Assembly (NCBI GenBank): GCA_014584465.1
Contig: JACTMU010000083.1
Coordinates: 49,644-113,643, forward strand
Reading direction: 5' to 3'
Length of the DNA stretch: 64,000 nucleotides
Origin: Pseudomonadota bacterium
GTDB lineage: Bacteria > Bdellovibrionota > Bdellovibrionia > Bdellovibrionales > JACTMU01
Both the position numbers and the translations under genes were made by a program. The notes under the pieces were generated by a model. The model made no database searches. It saw only the letters and a list, made by a program, of their open reading frames with translations, and was not told the origin of the DNA. Shown in pieces: positions 16,631 through 24,957 of this stretch. Every line of letters begins with the position of its first letter. The stretch's first letter is position 1.

Positions 16631-18686
16631 CAGCGGCTCCATGGGCTGTGGATATCTCAAGTTCGAAGACCTCAAGTCGTTTGATCTCATCACGGAGTTT
16701 TGCGGCCTCTTCAAACTCAAGCTGATCCGAGGCCTTTTTCATCTTTTTCTTAAGTTTTGCAATCTCCTTTTGAACGGATTTCTTGTCATCGCCATACTTT
16801 CGTTCAAATTCTGCGATGGATTGTTTCGGATGGATGTGGACCGTCGTGTAGTCATATTCGTAGATGGCATCCAAACCATCTTGGACCCTCTTTTTGATCG
16901 TTGTGGGCGTTATGCCATGCTCTTGATTGTAGGCCTCTTGAAGGATTCGTCGGCGTTGGGTCTCTTCAATGGCTTTACGCATCGATGCGGTCATCACATC
17001 TGCGTACATGATCACCCTACCTTGTGAGTTTCGAGCGGCGCGACCGATCGTCTGAATCAAGGAGCGCTCAGAACGCAAAAAACCCTCTTTGTCGGCATCC
17101 GTGATGGCAACAAGACTCACTTCTGGAAGGTCGAGTCCTTCGCGAAGCAAGTTGATCCCAACAAGAACATCGAAGATTCCCAATCGAAGATCTCGCAAAA
17201 TCTCGGTGCGCTCAACTGTTTTGATGTCACTGTGGAGATACTTCACCTTGACGTCTTGACTCTGGTAGTACTCCGTCAGATCCTCGGCACTCTTCTTTGT
17301 GAGGGTCGTCACCAAAACTCGTTCTTTCAATTGAACACGTTTTCGAATTTCTACCAAAAGGTCCTTCACCTGGTCTCGAACGGGGCGAACTTCCACCTCA
17401 GGGTCGAGAAGACCCGTAGGGCGAATGATCTGCTCCACGATGAGTCCACCGCTACGGTTCAGTTCATATTCGCCGGGTGTGGCGGAGACATAAAGGACCT
17501 TATTCAGCAGCGATTCAAACTCTCGAAAGCTTAAAGGTCGATTGTCCAACGCAGAGGGAAGTCGAAATCCATGTTCGACCAATGTGGACTTTCGACTCTG
17601 ATCTCCGCGGTACATGCCACCGATCTGTGGGACCGTCACATGGCTCTCATCGATGATGGTGAGAAAGTCATGGGGGAAATACTCAAGCAAGGTCGGTGGA
17701 GGTTCCCCAGCTCTTCGCCCCGTGAAGTGGCGAGAGTAGTTCTCAATGCCGGGGCAGAATCCAAGCTCCTCGAGCATCTCGATGTCACAATAGGTTCGAG
17801 TCTCCAGACGTTGGGCTTCTAAGTGTTTGATCTCATCGTTGAGAACCTTCAGGCGGCCACGAAGTTCTTCTTGAATGGAGGCAATGCCCGCCTTCATGCG
17901 TTCATCGGTATTGACGTGATGACTTCCCGGATAGATGGCAATCTGATCAAGCTCTTTGATCGTGGCACCGGTTAAGGGATCGACCCATGAGAGGCGATCT
18001 ATGAAGTCACCAAAGAACTCAATGCGAAGTGCCCTGGCATCTTCATAGGGAGGAAAGAGTTCAACCACATCGCCACGTGCACGAAATGTTCCTCGATGAA
18101 AATCGACATCGTTGCGAGTGTATTGAATTCGAACCAACTCGCGAAGAAAGGCGTCTCGTCCTAGGGCGCTGTTGTTCACTACTTGAATCATGAGGTTTTC
18201 ATAGGCCTCTGGACTGCCGAGGCCATAGAGACAAGAGACACTGCTGACGATCAGCACATCACGACGGTCAAAGAGAGAACGAGTTGCAGAGTGTCTCATT
18301 CGATCGATCTGTTCGTTGATGGCAGAGTCCTTTTCAATGTAGGTGTCACTTGCAGGGAGATAGGCTTCGGGTTGATAGTAGTCATAGTAGCTTACAAAAT
18401 ACTCGACGGCATTTGAGGGGAAAAGGGTCTTAAACTCCGCATAGAGCTGGGCTGCCAGGGTCTTATTTGGAGCTAGGACCAGCGTGGGGAGATTTAGTTT
18501 TTCCACCAGACAGGCCATCGTGAAGGTCTTGCCAGAGCCCGTAACTCCAAGCAGAACTTGATGCTTTTGTCCCTCTTCGATGTGTCGAAGGAGGTCTTCA
18601 ATTGCCTTGGGTTGATCCCCTGAGGGTTCAAAAGGAGTGACCAGACGAAACTGACTGTGGGGTTTTTCTATTTTTGAACTTCCCAA
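16614..18686 (-). CDS. uvrB: UvrB excinuclease subunit
   Basis: A full-length UvrB of 690 residues. Visible parts are Walker [10 protein letters not shown], the beta-hairpin region with [12 protein letters not shown] and [21 protein letters not shown], helicase motif TIIDESHVT, and motifs V and VI with [15 protein letters not shown] and QTIGRAARN. The C-terminal UVR domain [22 protein letters not shown] binds UvrC. It loads onto damage with UvrA and places UvrC for incision. Its 5' end overlaps the cysS 3' end by 19 nt and its 3' end overlaps uvrC. Having uvrB and uvrC joined in one operon with cysS and gltX is unusual. uvrA is not in the window. Confidence 0.96.
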   Translation of the reverse strand: MGSSKIEKPHSQFRLVTPFEPSGDQPKAIEDLLRHIEEGQKHQVLLGVTGSGKTFTMACLVEKLNLPTLVLAPNKTLAAQLYAEFKTLFPSNAVEYFVSYYDYYQPEAYLPASDTYIEKDSAINEQIDRMRHSATRSLFDRRDVLIVSSVSCLYGLGSPEAYENLMIQVVNNSALGRDAFLRELVRIQYTRNDVDFHRGTFRARGDVVELFPPYEDARALRIEFFGDFIDRLSWVDPLTGATIKELDQIAIYPGSHHVNTDERMKAGIASIQEELRGRLKVLNDEIKHLEAQRLETRTYCDIEMLEELGFCPGIENYSRHFTGRRAGEPPPTLLEYFPHDFLTIIDESHVTVPQIGGMYRGDQSRKSTLVEHGFRLPSALDNRPLSFREFESLLNKVLYVSATPGEYELNRSGGLIVEQIIRPTGLLDPEVEVRPVRDQVKDLLVEIRKRVQLKERVLVTTLTKKSAEDLTEYYQSQDVKVKYLHSDIKTVERTEILRDLRLGIFDVLVGINLLREGLDLPEVSLVAITDADKEGFLRSERSLIQTIGRAARNSQGRVIMYADVMTASMRKAIEETQRRRILQEAYNQEHGITPTTIKKRVQDGLDAIYEYDYTTVHIHPKQSIAEFERKYGDDKKSVQKEIAKLKKKMKKASDQLEFEEAAKLRDEIKRLEVFELEISTAHGAADGNPD

Positions 18687-20125
18687 GTTGTCCCTTTTGG
18701 AGTGTCACGAATTTCAATGCCCTGTTTGAGGAGATCATTACGGATTTCATCAGCCCGCGCAAAATCACGATCTTTTCTCGCAGCACTTCGTTTTGCTACG
18801 AGCTCATCAATTTGGCTTCGCTCAAGGCCCTTTTGCTGCAGCAACATGTCGTCAAGTACAATGAGGAATGCGGTCGCTGGTTCCTGAAAGAGGGCAAGAA
18901 TCTTCCCATTCTCCCTCATCCACTTAATGAACGAGTGACACAGCCCCACAACTTCAGAGGAGATCTTTTGATCAGGGCCGGCCACCTGGTTAAAGTATCG
19001 AACGGTGTCAAAAATGTGGGCCAGCACCTCGGCGGTGTTGAAATCATCATTGAACGCAGAACGAACTCTACCTTGATGCTCTTGAAGTTTTTGATCTCCA
19101 TCCTTGTGGGGAGAAGAGGTTGGATGGTGGCCTTTGATCATTTCAGCCCGTGCCATTGCAGAGTAGATTCGTGCAAGTCCTGATATGGCAAGATCAATCT
19201 GGTTTTGTGAAAAATCCAGAGGCTTCCGGTAGTGGCTACTTAGAATCATGTACTTGAGAATTTCACTGTTGTATTTGGAGATGAAGGCGTGTCCTGTCAG
19301 CACATTGCCCAACGATTTGGACATCTTCACGGCACCCATATTGATGAAGTTGTTGTGCATCCAGTAGCGAACGTAAGTCTTGCCAGTGGCGCCTTCACTT
19401 TGAGCAATCTCATTTTCATGGTGAGGAAAGATCAGATCAATCCCACCTCCGTGTAGGTCGATCGTTTCGCCTAACAGGTGCATGGCCATTGCAGAACACT
19501 CGATGTGCCATCCGGGGCGTCCGTCACCCCACGGAGAGGCCCACTTGGGTTCACCAGGTTTAGCCTGTTTCCAGAGCACAAAGTCAGAAGGATCCCTCTT
19601 GGTTTCATCGACCTCCACACGACTGCCCATTTCTAAGTCGTCGAGATTCTTATGGCTGAGCTTGCCATAGTCTTTCAAAGATTTCACTGAGTAGAGAACA
19701 TCCCCAGTGGAGTTCACATAGGCCTTCTCATTCTTAATGAGCTTTTCGATCAAAGAGATGATTTGCGGCAAATGATCGGTCACTTTGGGGTTGTAGTTGT
19801 GGGGTCTAAGTTTGAGTTTGGAGAAATCCTCTTCAAATGCGGCGATGTACTTTTGAGTCAACTCTTCACAGGTGAGCCCCTCTTTCTTTGAACTTTCGAT
19901 GATCTTATCATCAATGTCGGTGTAGTTGAGAGCATAGGTCACTTTATAACCAAGATGTTCCAACCAGTTGGCAACCACGTTGAAGAAGATGATCGGGCGA
20001 AAATTTCCAATGTGGATGTAGGAGTAGACCGTGGGTCCACAAACATACATAGAGACCTCTCCTTTTTTGAGAGGTTCAAAAGGGACCTTCTTTTGAGACA
20101 TCGTATTGTAGATTTGAAGAGACAT
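18668..20125 (-). CDS. cysS: Cysteinyl-tRNA synthetase
   Basis: A class I synthetase of 485 residues. The HIGH signature is [11 protein letters not shown] and the KMSKS loop is [13 protein letters not shown]. Zinc ligands are visible as YVCGPTV, the Cys in HIECSAMAM and the His residues in [12 protein letters not shown]. It charges tRNA-Cys. The start is set by GGAGG five bases before the ATG at 20125. The frame is open 11 codons further upstream into gltX. It follows gltX by 14 nt and overlaps uvrB, so the block seems cotranscribed. Confidence 0.96.
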   Translation of the reverse strand: MSLQIYNTMSQKKVPFEPLKKGEVSMYVCGPTVYSYIHIGNFRPIIFFNVVANWLEHLGYKVTYALNYTDIDDKIIESSKKEGLTCEELTQKYIAAFEEDFSKLKLRPHNYNPKVTDHLPQIISLIEKLIKNEKAYVNSTGDVLYSVKSLKDYGKLSHKNLDDLEMGSRVEVDETKRDPSDFVLWKQAKPGEPKWASPWGDGRPGWHIECSAMAMHLLGETIDLHGGGIDLIFPHHENEIAQSEGATGKTYVRYWMHNNFINMGAVKMSKSLGNVLTGHAFISKYNSEILKYMILSSHYRKPLDFSQNQIDLAISGLARIYSAMARAEMIKGHHPTSSPHKDGDQKLQEHQGRVRSAFNDDFNTAEVLAHIFDTVRYFNQVAGPDQKISSEVVGLCHSFIKWMRENGKILALFQEPATAFLIVLDDMLLQQKGLERSQIDELVAKRSAARKDRDFARADEIRNDLLKQGIEIRDTPKGTTWEVQK

Positions 20126-20139
20126 AGTAACCTCCATGT

Positions 20140-21621
20140 TCAAATCATGTTGAGGCAATTTTCCGCACGAATCTTCAACGAAAGCGACGGGATCAAGGGG
20201 ATGAGCTTTGCAAGGTCGGCTCCCTCAGGTGCGCCAATGACGGCCACACGAAGGGGTTGAAAAAGGTTCTTGCCCTTGACTTGAGTTGCGGTTTGAAGCT
20301 CCTTCTGGAGCGCCTTAAACTCCTCCTCTTCAATCCATGGCCCCTTTGAATTGAGCTGTTCCACCCAAGTCGTCAGGACTTTCTTTGAGTCAGGCCACTT
20401 TAAGACTTCTTTACCCTCAGGAGTAAGTTGAAATTTCGAATCATCGAGGGGGGAGGCAAGAGATACGATGTCCGCGAGGGTCGAAAGTTTGGGTCGAAAG
20501 GCCTCCATCATCTTCTTTCGCCACTCAAGTTCTTTGGGAAGAGCGATCTTGGCACGATCCAAGAAGAGGGAAAGGCGGCCCCAAAGGTCATCATCTGTGA
20601 GATTTCTTATATGGACTCCGTTGAGCCAGGTGAGTTTCTCTTCATCAAAGACCGCCGAAGAGGGCTGAAACCGATCCAGCGTGAATTGGGAAATCAGATC
20701 GTTCAGAGACAATACTTCTTGTCCTTGCGGAGAGCTCCATCCCAAGAGGGCAATAAAATTCAAGATCGCTTCGGGCAAAAATCCTCGCTCTGCAAAATCA
20801 TGGACGCTCGTGGCGCCTTGGCGTTTGCTGAGTTTTTTTCGGTCAGACCCCAAAATAATTGAGAGGTGGGCAAACTGAGGTGGGGGAAAGGAGAGAGCTT
20901 CATAGATCATAAGTTGTCGTAAAGTGTTGTTCAGATGCTCTTCGGCTCGAAGGACATGGGTGACCTTCATGAGAGCATCATCCAGGGTGCAGCAGTAGTT
21001 GTAGACAGGCATGCCGTCCGAGCGAAGAAGAACAAAGTCACCAACCATCTCCGGAGGAAAGTGGACCGGCCCGCGGATCAGATCGTGGAAAGAGTACTCT
21101 TTTCCCTCTTCCACACGGAAACGAACGACAGCAGCTTCCCCATTTTGTTTGCGCTTTAGGGCTTCATCAGGATCGATTTTACGGCAAGTGCCATCATACT
21201 GAGAGGACTCTTTGTCTGCAAATGCCTGCTCACGTTTAACTCTCAAATCCTCATCTGTACAAAAGCAGTAATAGGCACGTCCCATCTTCAAGAGGCGGTG
21301 GGCATACTCGCGATAGATGGGAAGGCGTTGGCTCTGACGATAGGGCCCCAAAGATCCGAGGTCTTTAAGTGATTTTGGATCGGGTCCCTCGTCCCATTTG
21401 AGCCCCAACCAAACGAGGTCCTCAATCTGACTTCTTAAAGCCTCCTCGGTGCTGCGCTCTTGATCCGTATCTTCGATTCGGAGAATGAACTCCCCTTTGA
21501 GGGCGCGAGCCAACAAAAAGTTGTAAAGCGCGGTTCGGGCTCCTCCGACATGGAGATATCCGGTTGGGCTTGGAGCAAATCGAACACGAACCGTCGAAGT
21601 TGGTGAGCTTTGGTTTGACAT
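20140..21621 (-). CDS. gltX: Glutamyl-tRNA synthetase
   Basis: A class I synthetase of 493 residues. The N-terminus holds RFAPSPTGYLHVGGARTAL with the HIGH-like HVGG. KMSKS is seen as KKLSKRQGATSV. The discriminating region (FCTDEDLRVKREQAF) and an anticodon-binding helical C-terminus follow. It charges tRNA-Glu, and many bacteria with one enzyme also charge tRNA-Gln, which cannot be judged here. It heads the gltX-cysS-uvrB-uvrC gene string. A dispersed repeat and a long hairpin lie upstream, between it and carD. Confidence 0.96.
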   Translation of the reverse strand: MSNQSSPTSTVRVRFAPSPTGYLHVGGARTALYNFLLARALKGEFILRIEDTDQERSTEEALRSQIEDLVWLGLKWDEGPDPKSLKDLGSLGPYRQSQRLPIYREYAHRLLKMGRAYYCFCTDEDLRVKREQAFADKESSQYDGTCRKIDPDEALKRKQNGEAAVVRFRVEEGKEYSFHDLIRGPVHFPPEMVGDFVLLRSDGMPVYNYCCTLDDALMKVTHVLRAEEHLNNTLRQLMIYEALSFPPPQFAHLSIILGSDRKKLSKRQGATSVHDFAERGFLPEAILNFIALLGWSSPQGQEVLSLNDLISQFTLDRFQPSSAVFDEEKLTWLNGVHIRNLTDDDLWGRLSLFLDRAKIALPKELEWRKKMMEAFRPKLSTLADIVSLASPLDDSKFQLTPEGKEVLKWPDSKKVLTTWVEQLNSKGPWIEEEEFKALQKELQTATQVKGKNLFQPLRVAVIGAPEGADLAKLIPLIPSLSLKIRAENCLNMI

Positions 21622-21642
21622 GGAAGAGACTCCCCCCCTTGA

Positions 21643-21682
21643 AACCCGGATCTGAAATTAGAAATGGGCTAAAAACCATGAA
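21643..21682. repeat. AACCCGGATCT dispersed repeat, longest copy, upstream of gltX
   Basis: AACCCGGATCTGAAATTAG followed by AAATGGGCTAAAAACCATGAA. The copy at 47362-47399 matches almost throughout, and the copies at 4833, 4852 and 11259 match the left core. Both this copy and the 47362 copy lie upstream of a minus-strand gene start. On the minus strand both encode a short ATG frame, M(V/G)F(S/N)PFLISD, that is probably chance. Confidence 0.65.
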
Positions 21683-21689
21683 AGCCGCC

Positions 21690-21777
21690 GCCAGAGCAGA
21701 AGTGCTCGAAAAAATAGACCTCACCGTATCACTGGGGATACGCCTCGGCCTATTTTCTCTGCGCTTTATGCTCTGGC
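21690..21777. repeat. 88-nt imperfect hairpin between carD and gltX
   Basis: Nested complementary arms are visible: GCCAGAGCA (21690-21698) with TGCTCTGGC (21769-21777), AAAATAG (21711-21717) with CTATTTT (21750-21756), and CGTATC (21725-21730) with GATACG (21737-21742) around loop ACTGGG. No U-tract follows on either strand. It may be a structured RNA, a terminator for carD or a small mobile palindrome. Confidence 0.55.
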
Positions 21778-21863
21778 AGCACCTTTGATTTTTGAAACGC
21801 AACACGCACAACGCGCGCAACTTCAAATCGTACCAAAAAGAGTCTCAAATTTAAAGGGCGAAG

Positions 21864-22349
21864 TTACAGTCCGAAGATGGCCCGGATTTCATCTTCTTGA
21901 GTAAGGACCTCTTTGCTTGTGGCAAGGGAGAGCTCCTTGAGAAGAAGATTTCGAGCCGTGTCGAGCATCTTTCTCTCACCGAAGCTGAGCTCCTTTTCCA
22001 CTTTGAGAAGAAAGAGGTCTCGCAAAACTTCTGCAATCTCAAAAACCGAGCCGGTCTTGATCTTCTCCATATATTCACGATAACGTCGATTCCAGGTCTG
22101 ATTGTCGATTCGTACGTCGGTCTTCTTCAGGATCCCAATGACCTCTTGGGCCTCGTCCCTGCTAATGATTGGGCGCAATCCCACAGATTCTACGTTGTTC
22201 TGCGGAATCATGATCTTCATTCCATTATCGAGGATCTGTACCGAGTAGAATGTCTGCTTTTTGCCAAAGATCTCTTTTATCTCGATGGCAGTGACTTTTC
22301 CCACGCCATGGCCCGGGTAGACCGCATTGTCTCCCACTTTAAATGACAT
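21864..22349 (-). CDS. CarD/CdnL-family transcription regulator
   Basis: A 161-residue protein. The N-terminal RNA-polymerase-binding Tudor-like domain reads FKVGDNAVYPGHGVGKVTAI and MIPQNNVESVGLRPI. A helical DNA-binding C-terminal domain follows (EKELSFGERKMLDTARNLLLKEL). CdnL-type proteins stabilise open promoter complexes, notably at rRNA promoters. Two starts exist: an ATG at 22391 and one at 22349. The latter has GGAGG just upstream and gives the normal family N-terminus, so I chose it. The first 23 bases of the longer form resemble the start of the shorter one, as though the 5' end had been duplicated. Confidence 0.9.
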   Translation of the reverse strand: MSFKVGDNAVYPGHGVGKVTAIEIKEIFGKKQTFYSVQILDNGMKIMIPQNNVESVGLRPIISRDEAQEVIGILKKTDVRIDNQTWNRRYREYMEKIKTGSVFEIAEVLRDLFLLKVEKELSFGERKMLDTARNLLLKELSLATSKEVLTQEDEIRAIFGL

Positions 22350-22485
22350 ACTCCCTCCGTCTGTCTCAGCATCTCCCACTTGAAACGTCATCCTTATATC
22401 ACCTTTCGTGCACTAACTCAATGAATCGCAAGGGCCAGGAGGAAAGCATGAAAAAATTTTACACCATATTGCGTTAATCGGTCGT

Positions 22486-22510
22486 TGTCGCGAACGGAAT
22501 TTTCGCGACA
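22486..22510 (-). terminator. TGTCGCGAA hairpin after the subtilase gene
   Basis: TGTCGCGAA (22486-22494) and TTCGCGACA (22502-22510) are perfect 9-bp arms around a 7-nt loop. It starts 20 nt beyond the subtilase stop in transcription direction. No U-run follows, so a termination role is uncertain. A related GTCGCGA hairpin is at 48682-48709. Confidence 0.45.
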
Positions 22511-22529
22511 GCGTGTATGGGATCGTCAA

Positions 22530-24647
22530 TTACTGGCTTACCACAAGGGCAAAGGGCTGATATCCCTCTTTGCCTTGGGGAATTTTGGTCCCCTTGACAT
22601 GAAGAGTGTAGGTTCCGCGTTGGTTCCCAGAGACTTCAATGTATTCACTGTTGTTGACGGTGTCGTTGAGCTTATGAACTTGTCCGCTTGGGTCTGTGAT
22701 CTCAAGATCCAGATCGTTCACAAGAGCTTTGTTGACACCGGGATCTGCCGGTGCATCGGTATAGATAAGAAGAGCTTTCACCCCTCTCGAGGAGGTGACA
22801 GTGTAAGTGAGAGTCTCGCCCTGTTTGACTCCATTCTTCTCATCGATGAGCAGGTGGTTGCCAAGGTTTGTGGCACTCTCCACATTGACTCGCCCAAATC
22901 CTTCGTCATTGTTCGGTCGTCGAGAAAGAATCTCTTGGCCAGCCTCCTTTCCCACTTCGCCATATTGTCCTGGATAGATGTCGGTGGCCGTCTGCATAAG
23001 GACGCCTTTGATGAGCGCGGCTGAGGGGGTAAGTCTCAGTGTTTCAACAAGATACTGTCTTACAACGGCAGCCGCACCAGCTACAAGTGGAGTCGACATC
23101 GAGGTTCCGCCGGAATAGGCATAATCATCGTTAAGTTTGCCCCACAATGGTTCTGCATCTGGCATATGGGAGGCATTGCTTACAATGTTGGTACCTGGAG
23201 CTACAACATCAGGTTTGATACGTCCATCGGTTGTCGGGCCACGAGAGCTGAAGGCAGCAATGCCGTTTGGATTGTTGGAGAGAGTGTCGCTTTTAAGAGG
23301 TTCAACGCCCCATTTTTTCATACCTTCGCGTAGTTCACCCAGTTTCTTCTGAATTCCGCCCGTTGCAAGTAAATTCTCCGATGCTCCCACGGTCAAAGTG
23401 TTCTTTGCGGTGCTGGGTGTACCAAGAGATCCAGAATCAATTCGGCCATCTTGATCCATGTCAACTCCTGAATTTCCAGCGGCAAATAGGACGAGGAAAT
23501 CAGGATGGTCCCACATGAATTGGTCGACTTGAGCTGCGCTGTTGTCGTAAGCACCGGGATTCATAGGAGAGCCCCAAGAGTTTGTATGAATGCGAGAGCC
23601 ATCCTCATAGGCAGGAGAAAAAAGATCTGCAAGTTTCGTCGGAACGGTGAGGTTGTTCATCATAGGGCTCCACATGCCTTGAGCAATCAGGCCAGCCTCA
23701 AAGGCGCCGCCCTTGAGTTTTCCGTCGCAACCAGCCCCATTACCAAGGACTGAGCCACTGACATGAGTTCCGTGTCCCATGTTGTCGGCCCAATCTTCTG
23801 CGTAGAGACCAAAGATGTACCCCTTAACAGTGTTTTTGAAATCAGGGTGAAGAGTCGAGAGATCTCCTGTATCAAGACCCGTGTCGGCCACCGTAACAAT
23901 CTGCCCTCGGCCATTGAGACCTCGACTCCAGGCGCTTTCGAAGTTCATAACGTGAGTGCCGCTCTCTGTGCCCACCAACTGATCGCATGCGTTGACCACC
24001 GCGGGAGGGACATCCGAAGGTCTCTCCTCAAGGGGTGCAATGGGTTCATAGGCCAACTTCATTTCGACATAAGGTTGAATCCAATGGACACCCTCTCTGT
24101 GTGAGAGATGAAGGATCTCTTCATTAGAGAGCTCACCCACCAAATACTGCTCCGACGCTGAGACAACCGCAGAGGTTGGAAGTGTGTAGAGAATCCGATC
24201 GAGCTCCTCTCTTTCAAATGTTTTCAATACAAATTTCACACGGACATCGTGATTGAAAACACTCATGGGCCCAAAGTGGGTGCTAAGCTTCCAAGTTGGA
24301 AGGTAGGGAACAATCTGTTGGATTGTGGACTCGTTGGCCAACGCTTTGAGCGAGCCAAGTGTCCCTCGCACGATGAAGGCGTCATCGGGAATGTACTGAA
24401 AGAGTTTAACTCCTTGGGACGCTAAGAGTTCTTTGTCGGTTTCTGTCACTGAACTCTTATATTGGACCACGAAGTATCGTTCTGCATTGAGGTCCATTCG
24501 ACCTTCATGATCATCTTCGAGTGATTCGACCGAAACCAATTTGGAGGCCTTGCGGGTAAAGTGCAGAGCCGTGCCGGCTGTTGCTGTGTTCAGACCGAAA
24601 ACTGCCCCCAAAAGTGCTAGAATCCCTAAATTTCCCATTTTTCTCAT
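22530..24647 (-). CDS. Secreted subtilisin-like serine protease (S8 family)
   Basis: A 705-residue exported protease. The signal peptide spans about 1-24 (LGILALLGAVFGLNTATAG), and an N-terminal propeptide-like region reaches about 240. The catalytic triad is D255 (VTVADTGLDTGD), H292 (GHGTHVSGSVLG) and S516 (SGGTSMSTPLVAGAAA). The oxyanion Asn is in AAGNSG. A C-terminal beta-rich P-domain-like or jelly-roll part (about 600-705) reads KALLIYTDAP and LVNDLDLEI. It should degrade proteins in the periplasm or outside the cell. It lies downstream of recG on the same strand, with 310 nt between. Confidence 0.93.
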   Translation of the reverse strand: MRKMGNLGILALLGAVFGLNTATAGTALHFTRKASKLVSVESLEDDHEGRMDLNAERYFVVQYKSSVTETDKELLASQGVKLFQYIPDDAFIVRGTLGSLKALANESTIQQIVPYLPTWKLSTHFGPMSVFNHDVRVKFVLKTFEREELDRILYTLPTSAVVSASEQYLVGELSNEEILHLSHREGVHWIQPYVEMKLAYEPIAPLEERPSDVPPAVVNACDQLVGTESGTHVMNFESAWSRGLNGRGQIVTVADTGLDTGDLSTLHPDFKNTVKGYIFGLYAEDWADNMGHGTHVSGSVLGNGAGCDGKLKGGAFEAGLIAQGMWSPMMNNLTVPTKLADLFSPAYEDGSRIHTNSWGSPMNPGAYDNSAAQVDQFMWDHPDFLVLFAAGNSGVDMDQDGRIDSGSLGTPSTAKNTLTVGASENLLATGGIQKKLGELREGMKKWGVEPLKSDTLSNNPNGIAAFSSRGPTTDGRIKPDVVAPGTNIVSNASHMPDAEPLWGKLNDDYAYSGGTSMSTPLVAGAAAVVRQYLVETLRLTPSAALIKGVLMQTATDIYPGQYGEVGKEAGQEILSRRPNNDEGFGRVNVESATNLGNHLLIDEKNGVKQGETLTYTVTSSRGVKALLIYTDAPADPGVNKALVNDLDLEITDPSGQVHKLNDTVNNSEYIEVSGNQRGTYTLHVKGTKIPQGKEGYQPFALVVSQ

Positions 24648-24759
24648 CTTTGAGTTCCCCCATCAATTTGGTGCAAGCCCAGGCCTGCAATGGTGTGTTT
24701 TGAAGGCATCATAAAGAATGAGGGAGGAGCTGTCTATACAAAGCCCTTTCGGGGGGAAT

Positions 24760-24936
24760 TCATAGAATCTGTGAGATCATGTCTTCATAAAGGGTTTGCC
24801 TCGGGAGAGCAGCTCCGATGTGGGCTTCAGCTATTGGTCGTTTGGATTTGAGAGTGACAAAGCTCAAATTACTTACATTTTCTGAAATATCGAGCCGAGG
24901 GGTTGCGGCCATTTTCTTGAAAATCGTGGTGGTCAT
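24760..24936 (-). CDS. Possible 58-residue small ORF between recG and the subtilase gene
   Basis: An ATG at 24936 opens 58 codons ending in TGA (24760-24762). The product begins MTTTIFKKMAATPRLDISE and ends YEDMISQIL. It begins 21 nt after the recG stop and has a weak TAGGT upstream. There is no signal peptide and I recognise no family. Codon choice looks like that of the neighbours. It could be real or chance. The rest of the 310-nt gap 24648-24957 shows nothing I recognise. Confidence 0.35.
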   Translation of the reverse strand: MTTTIFKKMAATPRLDISENVSNLSFVTLKSKRPIAEAHIGAALPRQTLYEDMISQIL

Positions 24937-24957
24937 TATGGGACCTATAAGATAATA

